NCBI GenBank assembly: GCA_013368315.1
Contig: JAACJM010000075.1
Location: 124,001 to 188,000 of the forward strand
Source: Tetrapyrgos nigripes
Taxonomy: Eukaryota; Basidiomycota; Agaricomycetes; Agaricales; Campanellaceae
DNA: 64,000 nucleotides
Reading direction: 5' to 3'
The notes below the pieces were generated by a model, which ran no database searches, had not been told where the DNA came from, and saw only the letters and a list, made by a program, of their open reading frames with translations. The number at the start of each line of letters is the position of its first letter. The first letter of the stretch is position 1. The position numbers and the translations under genes are program-made. Of this stretch, positions 1-12,489 are shown piece by piece.

Positions 1-709
1 GTGGTTTTTTCTCCTGATGGCACCAAGCTGGCTTCAGGGTCTTATGATGAGACTCTAAGGCTCTGGGGTGTGGCTACAGGCACTCAGATTACAGAACCCT
101 TGCAAGGCCATACAAATTGGGTGACCTTCGTGGCCTTTTCACCTGATGGCACCAAGCTGGCTTCAGGCTCTCATGATAGGACCCTCAGGCTCTGGGATCT
201 TGCCACAGGCACTCAGATTTCAGAACCCCTACAAGGTCATACAGATACTGTGTACTCAATAGCCTTTTCTCCTGATGGAACCAAGCTTTTCTCTGCATCC
301 TGGGATAAAACAATCAGGATTTGGGACATAGCTATCTGTATTCAGAATCTTTTCTATAACAGAAATGAACAAGTAAGTTCTTTTTCTCTTTTGCTGAAAG
401 ATTGTACTGATTAATATCTTAAAAGCAGGCTCTTTCTCATCCCAGAAATGACATCAGTATGCCTTCATTCTCTCATATCTTTGTAAAATGTACTGATTTC
501 TGTTTTCAGATACAGCTTGGACACTGGATGATGAAGGTTGGGTGCATTTTCCATCTCAATCTTCTGGAATTGTTTGGATTCCTCCTCAATTCCGTGAACT
601 TTTATGGAGAGCTGAAAACACATTAATCATTTCAAGGCAAGGCTACAATAAAATTTTGTTTGATGAGTGTGTGTATGGGGAAAATTGGGCTCAATGCTAC
701 GACGGTTGA
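1..709 (+). CDS. 3' end of a NACHT-WD40 NLR paralog (start outside window)
   Basis: Probable exons are 1-376 and 510-709. The first holds about three 43-residue WD40 units with the same framework as the complete gene at 4980-9384 (FSPDGTKLASGS, TLRLWD, GTQIxEPLQGH). The last unit ends in SASWDKTIRIWD, as in that gene. The final exon encodes the same C-terminal tail, with GWVHFP, WIPPQFR and CYDG before a TGA. The strong GTAAGT at 373 gives the wrong phase for this tail; the GT at 377 gives the right phase, and the complete gene behaves the same way, so I place the donor at 377. In this family the NACHT domain drives nucleotide-dependent assembly and the WD40 propeller senses the trigger; those N-terminal parts are not visible here. 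The roughly 1 kb downstream is also shared with the complete gene, which points to a tandem duplication. Confidence 0.8.
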
Positions 710-2289
710 GGACTTTATTCTTAATCAAGCTTTCTGACAAAATCAAAGAAGTTTAGAAAGCCATTTATAAAAGCATCTGAAAATATTGACAGCAGGAAAT
801 TTATAAACATGATTTGACTTGTTCTCTGTAGTATTGATGATACTTTGAGTCTTTGATCCCTTTTAAATATACAATATAATAGCCGAGCAAGACGCAGCGG
901 ATTCTTGAAGGTAAGTAATATCAGCAGACACTTTTACATCAAAAAGACATGAATGGGTGTCCAGTCAAGGCGAAATCAGTGAGATAGTACACGTTAAGAG
1001 TACTTACCTGAAGATTATTTGCATTAGCAGACATTGACAGTTATTGAGCAAAGACAAAGACATGAATGGACACATGATTCCAACAAAGCATTACCGAACA
1101 GTGACTACTTAGTATACAGTGTACTATGCCACTTGACCCCTAAAAACAGACATCAATGGCCTGATGTACTTGCTGAGTTTCCATGAGGCGGAACAGCGGT
1201 CAAGCATATGGATCCATGAGTTCTAGCATTCCTGAACGAGATCGCAAGTGAGTCCAAATCGTCTTGAAGTAAAGGATATCAAATGGAGACCAGTGCTTGT
1301 GCTTAATCTCGTGAACGCTAGTTCCTGCATGCTGATTTTGGCACACAGTAAAATGCATAGCACTATGTAGTCATCCTGCAACGTGCGTGGGCTACATAGT
1401 CCTACATAGCCTATATACCAATCATTGAGACTGTAGATCCACAGCAGGTAGCGCTATGTACACACCTTGCCTAGCCTCTCCGAGACCTTTGTTTGTTCTC
1501 TAGATATATCATATCTCTTGCATATTTATGATCAAAGCAGAACATTTTGATTGATAGGAAACTACTATAACACATTGAAGAACTCTCTGTATTGAGCTGA
1601 GCCGAAACACTGAAAGACGAGAGAAATTAGCAATTTCTGTGTCACTGGAACCGCAGGTTGGGCCTAAGATTGTAAAATTTCGACGATTCTTCTGGCAGGC
1701 TAAGTATCAGGGCAACGACAGGATGAATTTGGTACATAGTGATGACCCGGTAGTGGCCATGGAGTAAAGGACCAAGGTCCGAGGGTACATACTTAGTAGA
1801 TACAGCAGGACAGGACAGTAAGGGTAGTAAGTAAACGCAGTTAAGTAAACACGGAATTGTACAAAAAGCACATACTCGTACTTACAAAAGAAGCAGTAAA
1901 AAGTACAACGGGGGATCCGGAAAGGATAAGGACAGTTATAGGTACATCTATACGTACAGATAGCAAGCGCAAACGCAAACATGTTCACAGGTAGGTAATC
2001 GCAAAAGAGTACACGAGTAAATGAAGACGTCGAGAGTGGCAGGTGAAGGTGAGAGTACATATATATGAGAAGCAAAAGCAAAAGCAAAAGCAGACCAAGG
2101 GAGAGGATAGAATAGGGGAAAGGGGTATATAAGATATCCGTGTCCAGATCCAACATCCTTTCTTACAAAGGAGTGGAGTGGAGTGGAGGGGGAAAAAGGA
2201 AGGCAAGAGCGAGGGGAAGGGAAGGGAAGTAGCGAACAACATAGGTACTAATTCCGTCCAAGCCTCAAAGCGACAAACGCTCTCAAGGC
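710..2289. other. Intergenic: duplicated NLR downstream flank, then ASST-copy downstream flank
   Basis: About 710-1640 matches 9385-10760 in patches, such as a shared block near 1540-1575 and 10660-10690 and another near 1040-1125 and 9710-9760. A remnant of the latter is also seen near 56538-56635. About 1700-2290 resembles 30070-30900, the downstream flank of the intact ASST gene. Minus-strand open frames here are unlike any family I know and look like chance frames in this low-complexity DNA. No gene recognised. Confidence 0.55.
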
Positions 2290-3945
2290 ACCATGCTCCC
2301 TATCATCCCTACTATCGTCATTCCCCAAAACAACAACGTCCGCTCATCATCCTAACACGAACACTAACCCCCACATTATCATCCCCTCCATCACTCCTCC
2401 CCGTCCCATTATTCCCATTCCTGGAACTAGCGTCCCTATTAATACTCGTGTTAACCCCATCCTGTCCCTCCCCAACTACACCCCCATCGTTTACACCAAC
2501 CGCATTACTCTTTGCCAATACATTTCCAACCTTTATCCAATGCAGTCACTTGTAAAACCTCGGGGCTAGGGGCTGCGGGTAATGCTATAGCCGTTTCGAA
2601 TCCTTGGTTTTACCTTCCCGGACAATAACGAAGAAACATCAGCCCTTTGGGTAAGACGCCACTTCACCACACTCATTGTGCCATTCCACGGTACGAATAC
2701 CTCCCCCAGATCCGGATCCACAGCTACATCAGGACGAGACACAGCCGTGCCATCCCACATCGCTCGATAGATTCTATACCCCTGCGCCGCACCACCACCA
2801 CTCGTACCATAATGAACCATCCTCAACGCATCCCCCTCTCGCGTATACTCTGCAAAAACAGGTAAACTCCCATAACTCATAAACACGTTATTAGAGTTTA
2901 ACGTTTTACTCGGAGTGCTAAGAGAGGCATTGAAGGTTTCCATGGCTTGAGCAGCGAGCTTAGCAGGGTGGTTTCGCTGCGGGGGGAGTGGTATGCTGTG
3001 AGGATGGAAGATGTCCCAGGGGATGGGGATTCCGGGGATTGTTGGAAGAGGTCGAGTTAGATGAGACGACCACGGGATTCGGTAAAGGAGGAGGAGAATC
3101 CGGCGGAGGCATTATCGTATATGAGGAAACGCTTGCCGCCTAGGGTGCCCGAGCTAGAGCGGATGTTGTCTGAAGAATAGATGAAGGTGGGAGAGGGACG
3201 TTAGTATGAGAATGAGATGGAAGGAGTAAAAAGACCAAAAGACAAAGGGAAGCCACGAAAGTAATCAAAGAAGAGGAAAAAAGAGGACAAGTACTCACCC
3301 CCACTCAACTCCTTCCTGTCTCCTGTGAAATTTGAGGGGTGGGAGGACGGCATGGATCATTAGATGGGCTTGAGGTATCTGTTTGGATAGTGGAGGCGCC
3401 AAGGGCCCATATGATTTGGGAAGTTGATCTGCGTATGTAGCAGCACCGTTAGTATCATAGTATCATTCACTACGCAGCCCCAGTAAGGAGACGGAGACGA
3501 AGCAAGGAAAGGAAAGACGAATATCCAACCGAAACGAAACCGAAATGAAACGACTCACCCATCAACATAATAAACACTATGCGTATTATGTCTCGCCGAA
3601 ATAAGGTGATTCCCCGTTTCATCCTTCTCCGCCGAGTGAATATGGACATAGTCCCACCCGTTGGCTGGGGCGGTGGCGGTGAAGCTGTCTGATGCGGATA
3701 TAGGTGTTGACTGGGGAGATACTGAAGATAGGGCGCAGAATAAAAAGTTGTTTGTTGGGTTGCCTGTCAAATGAGCAGGAAAGACAAAAAGACATAAGTA
3801 AGAAGCAAAGAGAAGAAAAAGAAACCCACCGGAAGCAATATCCAACTCCTGCGCACACCCATCCCAGCCAAACAAATCTTGTTGACCCAACGGAGACTGG
3901 GCTATAGACGTCATGTCGATGCCTGAGATGAAGTTGTAGATGGAA
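2290..3945 (-). pseudogene. ASST (arylsulfotransferase-like) copy A, 5'-truncated and frameshifted
   Basis: Pieces align collinearly with the intact ASST gene at 30896-33063. The C-terminal exon covers about 2290-3160, including a clear stretch at 2700-2880 with NVFMSYG, FAEYTREGD, AQGYRI and WDGT. Middle exons lie near 3560-3760 (WDYVHI, SAEKDETGNHLIS, HSVYYVDG) and 3830-3943 (GCAQELDIASGG). Homology stops inside exon 2 at about 3945, so the signal peptide and N-terminal exon are missing. The reading frame is lost near 2600, where the C-terminal frame switches, and the stretch at 2940-3180 is scrambled. It is a dead duplicate. No other gene is evident inside. Confidence 0.75.
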
Positions 3946-4979
3946 TGAAAGGACAAGCATGAGAATGGGTATGGATATGGGAAGGAGGCGCGAGATGGAC
4001 ATGGAGGGTTGAGTTGGAGGAATAAGGGATAAGATCGATGAGAGTCTGAGGGACACGGGAAGGTAAGAGAGAGAGGCACGCGAGGAGACAGTCGGGGCAA
4101 GGCGACGACGACAAGAGGGAAAAGTAACGGAGGAGAAGAGGGAGAGAGCTCGTCAGTACTTCTTTCATGAAACAATTAGTCCTTTGGGTTGACTCACCGC
4201 TCTCAGTTCCACCAAATGTATCTTCAAAGTCTCCGCTTAGTAGCATATACCCCCCCTCCAATTGTCTTGCGTTTTTCCGACTGTCACTTTTCCGCCGCTT
4301 CGGAAGTGATGAAGGATATAAACTCGGACACGCATTCTTGAACGCATTCTTGAACGCATTCTTTCGCGTCTTTGGCTATTTTGGCGGTGGATTGGCGATA
4401 GAGGGGACGGAGGATTTCATTATGCGGGAGATGTAGGCTGTCGGAACCCCCAAAAGGTTAGGACAAGGTTGGGTGACGAAAGAGAAAGGCAAAAAAAAAA
4501 AAACGCACGGGTAGATATCTATCCTGCTCCCTACACTCCCCAACCTCCTGCTCCGTGATGGGCTGAGGCTCATAGTATTCCATTTTTCAGCTGCTCTTCC
4601 TCTTGAGTTGTGATGATAGGTTGCAACGGAGGTGGTGGTAATTGAGCTAGCTGTTGTTGTTGTCGTGTCGAAGAGGATTAATGGGATTGCTAGCGTCGAT
4701 ATTGTACTACGTGTGACGTGGTATTAGGAGAGAACGCGGTATGCCAGTAGCCAATGATAGATGAGTATGCGTCAGATGCGGCAGACCTTGAGGGGGGTGT
4801 AGCTTATGCGTCGTAATCGTGGTTCACCCCATAACGCTTACCGCGAGCCCTGTGCCAAATCACGTGATCCAGACAGATGTTTGACTTTTGCGAAGAGGCA
4901 TAAGTTGCAAGTCATGTGCCCTTGACTCTTTTTCTGCGTCTTTGCCTGTAACCAACCACATCGCTAGTGGGCAGCTGCA
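3946..4979. other. Intergenic region upstream of the NLR gene
   Basis: No homology to the ASST N-terminal exon continues here. I see a short tandem echo of GCATTCTTGAAC (about 4331-4362) and a poly-A run near 4490-4502. Open frames overlapping 3911-4573 are low-complexity and not gene-like. The last 100-200 bases must hold the NLR promoter, but I cannot pick a clear TATA element. Confidence 0.4.
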
Positions 4980-7900
4980 ATGGATTCTAGTGGACTTCTT
5001 AATCAAAGCAAACCAGAAGTTGGGTATGTAAACTTGCATTTGCCAAGGGCACTTTACTGATTTGTTTTTATATTATAGACCACCTGGTGATGGAGATCCC
5101 CTCGCAGGAAATACGGACATCAGGTTTGTAATTTGCTTATTGTTTTTATGGAAAGAAATGATTGAGAAAGTTACCAATTTCAAGTATTTTCAAAAATGCT
5201 TCACACAGCATTTTCCAAGGCAATACCATTAATGCTGTAGGCCGTGATCAACACATTCACTATGGGTCAAAGATTGCTCAGAACATCAGCCAAAATGAGC
5301 TTATTCGCAATATGCCAAGAGCAAAAAATGCCCTTTATGATGCAAATGATGGTACAGGGTATACTCGAAAGGAGTGCACAAAGGGAACCAGAGAGGCCAT
5401 TCTCAAGGAGATTGAAGATTGGGCAACTGGAGAATCACCAATCAAAACTGTTGGATATTGGATCTGTGGAATGGCAGGAACAGGCAAAAGCACCATTGCA
5501 ATGTCCTTTTGCAACAAGCTAAAAGACAAAGAATTGCTTGGAGCAACTTTCTTCTGCTCTCGACAGATTCCAGAATGCAGAGATCACAGCCTGATCATTC
5601 CCACTATTGCATACCAGCTGACAAGTCATTTGCCATCATTTGCACAGGGACTGGTAGAGATTCTCAAAGAGGAACCTGAGGTGTTTTCCAAGCCACCCTC
5701 TATCCAGTTTGATCTTCTACTTGTGAAACCATGGAAGAAGACATCCAGTGCAAATATGCAAACTGTAGTAGTTGTTATTGATGCACTAGATGAATGTGAA
5801 AACATCTCATCAGTCCTCAGTGCTTTGATACCTGCTATTAAAAAGCAGACCATGGCTGGATTAAAGTTTTTCTTGACTAGCAGACCTCAAGGTCACATTC
5901 AGAGGCATTTGAAAATCAATAAACCTTTGCCCCTAGGATCCCAGGTTGAAGGAATGTTTCTGCATGATGTAGAGGAAGAAATAGTGAAGGCTGATATTAC
6001 TAAATTTATCAAGGAAGAGTTTGAGGAATTAGAAGAGTTTGAAGAATTCACTATTCCAGACAAAGATATGTACATCAGCAAACTTGTAGAAAAATCTGGC
6101 AAATTATTCATTTATGCTGCAACCATGGTCAGGTACATCAAGAATTATCCAGAATATGTTGAAGACAGGCTGAATGAGATACTCAAGCCTACCAGTGCAC
6201 CAGAAGAGAATCAGACTGGGGATCTGGATTACTTGTATGGCACAGTTGTTGAAGTAGCAATCTCTAGAAATTCCAGAGAGCTATCCTCAAAGGAGTTTGA
6301 AGAGCGTTTAAAGATTCTTCATACTGTAGTGACAGTGGGCAGGCCTGTGTCATGTTCTGTCATCTCTGGCCTGCTTGGGCTCAAGATGAGGAATGTAGAG
6401 GGGACTGTCACACAACTTCAATCAGTACTGTACATTGGTCACACTGATAAACTGGTTTATACTTTCCATGCTTCATTTATGGACTACATCTTTGCACAGA
6501 GTCGTGCAGGATCTATTTATGTTTGCATGAAAGCAGAACATCACACTCTGTTGGGAAAGAGGTGTTTCAATACACTGACCAAGCTCAAATTCAACATCTG
6601 TGATCTGCCTTCATCTTTTTTGGCTGATAAAGATGTTCCTGGAATAGAAGAAAAATTACAGAAGATTGATGATACTTTGAGATATGCTTGTAACTACTGG
6701 GGATATCATTTGGCTCAATCAAATATGGATGCTGAACTTGATATTGAAACAACAACATTTCTTAAAAAGAGGGTGATGTTCTGGATTGAAGCAATGAATC
6801 TGATTGGAGATTTGGAAAATTGCAGTGAGATTATACTGGAGTTGGAAAAGGTATGAAAATGTTTTTTAATGTTGAATTATAATACTGACCCTCTTGCTAG
6901 GCTTCAATTGGCCTAGAGAACATCACAGAAGTAATCTGGGACATTCAAAATTTTTTGACCTTTATTGGAAGTAGTGATGTAAAGGAAAAGACTCCTCATC
7001 TATATCTAAGTCTTCTTCCATTCTGGCCATATAACTTCATTGGAAAACCAGGATTGAAAAACACAATTCAATTTGAAAGAAGAGTGGTTGGAGAACAATC
7101 TATAGGATATTGGAAGATGAACTCAGCTATCAGCTGTATAGACTTTTCATCAGATGGAAAAATGGTGGCTTTAGGACTAGAAAATGGTATTATAGGCATA
7201 ATGAATGTGTTAACAGGAAAATATATTCAAGAACTTCAGGGCCATACAGACACAGTGGACACAGTGGCCTTTTCTCCTGATGGCACCAAACTGGCTTCAG
7301 GCTCTGTAGATAAGACTCTGAGGCTCTGGGATGTGGCTACAGGCACTCAGAATACAGAACTCTTAAAAGGCCATACAAATTATGTGTGGTCAGTGGCCTT
7401 TTCTCCTGATGGTACCAAGCTGGCTTCAGGCTCTGGGGATAAGACTCTAAGGCTCTGGGATGTGGCCACAGGCACTCAGATTAGAGAATTCTTACAAGGC
7501 CATACAGGCATTGTGTTTTCAGTGGCCTTTTCTCCTGATGGCACCAAGCTGGCTTCAGGCTCTGTAGATGGGACTCTGAGGCTCTGGGATGTGGCCACAG
7601 GCACTCAGATTACTGAAGCCTTACAGGGCCATACAGCCAGAGTGTACTCAGTGGCCTTTTCTCCTGATGGCACCAAGCTGGCTTCAGGCTCTGTGGATGA
7701 GACTATAAGGCTCTGGGATGTGGCCACGGGCATCCAGATTACAGAACCCTTACAAGGCCATACAGACACAGTGAAATCAGTGGCCTTTTCTCCTGACAGC
7801 ACCAAGCTGGCTTCAGGCTCTGTAGATAAGACTATAAGACTCTGGGATGTGGCCACAGGGACCCAGATTGCAGAACCCTTACAGGGCCATATATATGAGG

Positions 7901-9384
7901 TGACCTCAGTGGCCTTTTCTCCTGATGGAACCAAGCTGGCTTCAGGCTCTTGGGATGAGACTCTAAGGCTCTGGGATGTGGTCACAAGCACTCAGATTAC
8001 AGAACCATTACAGGGCCATACAAACTCAGTGACATCAGTGACGTTTTCTCCTGATGGCACCAAGCTGGCTTCAGGCTCAGAGGATGAGACTCTAAGGCTC
8101 TGGGATGCAGCCACAGGCACTCAGATTACTGAAGCCTCACAGGGCCATACAAAAGAGGTGACTTCAGTGGCCTTTTCCCCTGATGGCACCAAGCTGGCTT
8201 CAGGCTCTAGTGATAAGACTCCAAGGCTCTGGAATGTGGCCACAGGTACTCAGATTACAGAACCCTTACAGGGCCATACAGATCAGGTGAACTCAGTAGC
8301 TTTTTCTCCTGATGGCACCAACTTGGCTTCAGGCTCAGTGGATAAGACTCTAAGGCTCTGGGATGTGGCCACAGGTGCTCAGATTACACAACCCTTACAT
8401 AGCCATACAGTGACCTCAGTGGCCTTTTCTCCTGATGGCACCAAGCTGGTTTCAGGCTCTTGGGATTACACTCTAAAGCTCTGGGATGTCACCACAGGTA
8501 CTCAGATTACAGAGCCCTTACAGGGCCATACAAATCATGTGAACTCAGTGGCCTTTTCTCCTGATAGCACCAAGCTGGCTTCAGGCTCTTGGGATTACAC
8601 TCTAAGGCTCTGGGATGTGGCCACAGGCACTCAGATGACAGAGCCCTTACAGGGCCATACAGACTCAGTGACCTCAGTAGCCTTTTCTCCTGATGGCACC
8701 AAATTAGCTTCAGGCTCTTGGGATAAGACTTTAAGGATCTGGGATGTGGCCACAGGTACTCAGATTACAGAACCCTTACAGGGCCATACAGATCAGGTGA
8801 ACTCAGTAGCTTTTTCTCCTGATGGCACCAACTTGGCTTCAGGCTCAGTGGATAAGACTCTAAGGCTCTGGGATGTGGCCACAGGTGCTCAGATTACACA
8901 ACCCTTACATAGCCATACAGTGACCTCAGTGGCCTTTTCTCCTGATGGAACCAAGCTTGTCTCTGCATCTTGGGATAAAACAATCAGGATTTGGAACACA
9001 GCTATGTGGATTCAGACTCTTCATTATAACCCAAATGACAAGGCAAGTTGTCCTATTTTTACCCTTTGCAGAAACACTATACTGATCAATATCATAAAAG
9101 CAGCCTTTTGCTAATCCCACAAATAATATTGGTATGCATTTATTCTCTCAAATCTTTCTAAAATGTACTGAATTCTTTTTTCAGATACAATTTGGATACT
9201 AGATGGTGAAGGCTGGGTGCATTTTCCATCTCAATCTTCTGGAATTGTTTGGATTCCCCCCCAATTCCGTGAACTTTCATGGCGACCCGAAAACACATTA
9301 ATCATTTCAAGGCAAGGCTACAATAAATTCTCATTCAATGAGTGTGTATATGGGGAAAATTGGGCTCAATGCTATGATGGTTGA
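4980..9384 (+). CDS. NACHT-WD40 NLR-type receptor
   Basis: Five exons fit one frame: 4980-5023, 5079-5123, 5167-6850, 6901-9046 and 9185-9384 (1372 codons plus stop). Introns are 43-138 nt. The start is the ATG at 4980, because the long frame beginning near 5162 has no ATG and opens out of an intron. Residues about 30-60 carry a GNTINAVGRDQ-type motif often found ahead of NACHT in mushroom proteins. NACHT follows, with P-loop GMAGTGKST at about 131-139, Walker B VVVIDALDE near 230-240 and FFLTSRP after it. A helical linker runs to about 700. Fourteen WD40 units occupy about 701-1289, then a short tail with GWVHFP and WIPPQFR. NLRs of this build (HNWD class) act in fungal non-self recognition and programmed cell death; that role is inferred here. 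The last donor is non-obvious: GT at 9047 restores the tail frame. Confidence 0.85.
7231..8994 (+). repeat. WD40 repeat array of the NLR (14 units of about 129 bp)
   Basis: Fourteen in-frame units are seen, most of 43 codons; units 10 and 14 are two codons shorter after PLHSHT. The framework (QGHT, SVAFSPDGTKLASGS, DKTLRLWDVATGTQI) is almost invariant in DNA and protein. Differences cluster at the two residues after QGHT, at the residue before SV, and either side of the D in SGSxDxT. Bases 8234-8438 are identical to 8744-8948. Confidence 0.9.
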
Positions 9385-12142
9385 GGACTTTATTCTGAAT
9401 CAAGCTTCCTGACCAAATCAAAAGATCTTTAAAAAGCTTCGCTTGTACTCTTCCTTTTTGTGATCTCATCTATAAAAGCAGAAATTTTGATAAACATGAT
9501 CTGACTTCTTCTCTACAGTCTTGATGATCCTTTGATCCTTTGAATAAAACAGTTTCCAAGTTACATATGCAACATGATGCCTGCATAAGACATTACATTT
9601 CTGAAGGTAAGCAATATTAAAAGACATAAATGGACATGCAGTCAAGGTGAAATCAGTGAGATAGCAGTCATTGCAGATACCCAAAGATTATTCACATTAG
9701 CATACATTGACAGTTATTGAGCAAAGACATGAATGGAGACATAATTTTAAAAAAGCAAGTACTGTAGTATTACAACCAACTGTTTGTCCACTTGGTTGTG
9801 TTACAGGATCCTTCAACTGGGTTAGGTGTTCATCCAAGTGCATTATGTGTTATGAGATTGCTCTTTTGGATTTAAGGGTGTTGGGTCCTCTTGCAACCAA
9901 AAAAGTGTTACTGAATCCATCAGCTGAGTGTCCAGACAGAATCCAAAATCACCAGTGTTCAAGGGGGGTGCGTTACCTGTTACACAAACACTTGGTTGTA
10001 ATAGTACAGTATTAGTACAGTGTACCCTGCCAGTTGACCCCTGAAAACAGATGTCAATGGCCTGATGTATTTGCTGAATCTCTGAGGTGCAGCAGCATTG
10101 AAGCATACGGATGCATGAGGAAGTTCCTGAGCAAGACGGATAGTGAGTTTAAATTATAAGGGATATATCTTGTGAATGCCAGTTCCAGCATGCTGACTTT
10201 GCAATGCAGCAACACAAGAAGAAAACTGACTGTGCTCATCCCTGTATGTGGATTCCTCTTGGTTCAGTGAGTGTACTGGATTTCAACCTAGTCTCGAGTA
10301 TCCAGACTGACAGTACATCTTGATACTCTTCATGTGATGTATGTTGAATTGCAGTCATCCTTCTGCTAGAAAAATCAGAAACCCACCACTGATGATACTG
10401 GGCTAGTCCTTTGGGATGCTGCTACTTATCTTTGCATTCAATCCATACCAACCTCTCTGCCCTATCATTGTCCACTGCAGGATCAAGAAAGAAAGAAAAA
10501 TCTACATAGATCAATGTAGACTAGATAGCTTGTGTAGCACTGTAGCAGATGGTCCTATATATATAGTAATATGTAGTCATCCTGCATGGGTTACATAGTC
10601 TTATATAAGCTCCTTGATCCTCTGGTTCTTTCTCTAGATATCTATTGCATATGATCAGGACATTTTTACTGATAGGAAACTACTATAACAGATTGGAGAA
10701 GGTATACCAAGCCTGGGCCCAAGAAGTGTCTCAAGACAACAGACACCTTCAGTGAACACATGCAAAATGATGAAGGTATGTACAGACCTGAGGACAAAAG
10801 CACATCACAGGACTCTCCGCACTCAGTGCATGTTCTAATGGTGATACCTGTGGGTGGACCAAGATAGGAAGAAGGAAGAAAGTTGAAAGCTGTGAATGAG
10901 TGCAGCTGACAGACCCAGTGCAAATCAAATCATGATGATGATGCTGCTCTACTAGTACATGCCATCAGTGACCAATTAGTCTAGCAACTCCACTCTAAAG
11001 TCTTGAAGGTGCAGTGTGACAGCAACATCTTGTTCTTGACAAATAGATGATATCATTGATGTGCTGGTGATGCATACATGTAACAAAGACAGTATCCATG
11101 ATGATCCTGGACAGGTCAGAGTTAGGGTAGTAGAATCTCTGCACACTGTGGCACCAAGTCCAACATCATCTGGCTGCTGCCAAGTATACAATATGTGTAA
11201 AGCAATAGGTAATTAGGGGAGCTGAAAAGTCATGATGACTTGACTGGATTGGAGGATCAAGACCAGGCATTGCATAGTACAAGTTCATTCTAAGTATGTA
11301 TGCACTTGAGTTTGGGCACAAACGCAAAATGTTGGTTGGTTAAAATCCAAATTGAAAAAATGGCCCATAGGTGAAAGATATGGAACAACATTGATCCTGA
11401 AATGTTAGACTTAAGGATACAACCATCATGATCCAACCCCTTCCTGGCATCCTTCTCCTCTGAAACTTGGTACACTCACTCTCTCACTCCCATCAAGTCT
11501 CTCTTGCATCTCTTGTAGTGAGATACACAGTCCTTGCTGAGGCAATGTTGCCTTAATATTGCAATATGGGTGGGGTACCCCAGACCCAGATTCCAATACT
11601 GTAGTATTTTGACCACATGAACGTGTAACACATCACAGGGTCCTTTGGACAGGGTCAATTTGGTATTGTGTCATGCATCACGGAGACATTTATGAGTGCT
11701 TTATTACTGAAAAGGGGCCGTGGGAGGGCCGGCTTCTCCGGCAACCTGCCTAATATAGTAAATTGTTCATGTCATGTCGTGTCATGCACCAAAGTAGCCG
11801 TTCATATGGTCAAAATAATATAGTATGGCAGGGGTCTGTTCAGCCCCCTTATCTGAGAGTCCAGTGTTTAAATATGGGTCACTGGGACATTATATAATCT
11901 ACATACCATATTGGGCAAGTGCACATTATGCCTGCTCATTACCAAAAATTGTTTACACACCTGCCCAGTTGACAATCTTTGAAGTAAAATTGCTTGTTTG
12001 GAGGGTGTTTTGTAGTGAAAATAATTTTTTATTGTGTTTTGAGTCAAAGATAAATCATGTGATCCCTCCCCCTCCTCTTCTCTCCAACTGCCATCTCACA
12101 CCCATCCCTCCCATTCCCACACCCCACAGACATGCACACACA
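9385..12142. other. Intergenic region without a recognisable gene
   Basis: 9385 to about 10760 is the NLR downstream flank shared with 710-1640. About 11200-11400 is a dispersed repeat, also present at about 22565-22770. The rest (10760-11200 and 11400-12140) holds only short open frames with no family I know, no tRNA and no obvious inverted repeat. Confidence 0.5.
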
Positions 12143-12292
12143 CCCTAAAAAAATTCCTCTCCCTACAAGATGCATAAAAAAGAACATAAAAAAATTCCTC
12201 TGCTTACAAGGTGTATAAAAAAGAATGTAGAAAAAGTCCTCTCTCTACGAGGTGTATTTAAAAAAACTCCTCTCCCTACAAGGTGCATAAAC
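12143..12292 (+). repeat. Minisatellite, about four imperfect copies of a roughly 40-bp unit
   Basis: The unit contains AAAAATTCCTCTCCCTAC, then AAGGTGCATAAA, repeated with drift. Copies start near 12145, 12188, 12228 and 12262. Adjacent copies differ by base changes and by the length of the A-runs. It lies just upstream of the LINE-like fragment and could be part of that element or independent. Confidence 0.7.
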
Positions 12293-12489
12293 CCTATCAC
12301 AAGCTTCTGATGCTCCTGATGCTCTTGTCTAATCCTCACTGTCCTCACTTCCCTCACACCTTACAGGTGATATGTCTCCAGAATCTGGTAAATCCTTGGG
12401 GATTCCCAAACCTGATTCCATCTCTTTGCATACCATTCATGCCCCATCTCCTTCCCTCATCATTCTCATCATCACCTCTACCTCATTTG

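Noticed and set aside
3555..4175. 206-codon minus-strand frame
   Set aside because: It reads through an intron and past the point where ASST homology stops; it is a shadow of pseudogene copy A.
7605..7991. Minus-strand frame opposite the WD40 array
   Set aside because: A repeat-driven antisense shadow of the WD40 codons.
12163..12290. CRISPR-like array
   Set aside because: Units are imperfect, head to tail, without spacers, in a eukaryotic genome; it is a minisatellite.
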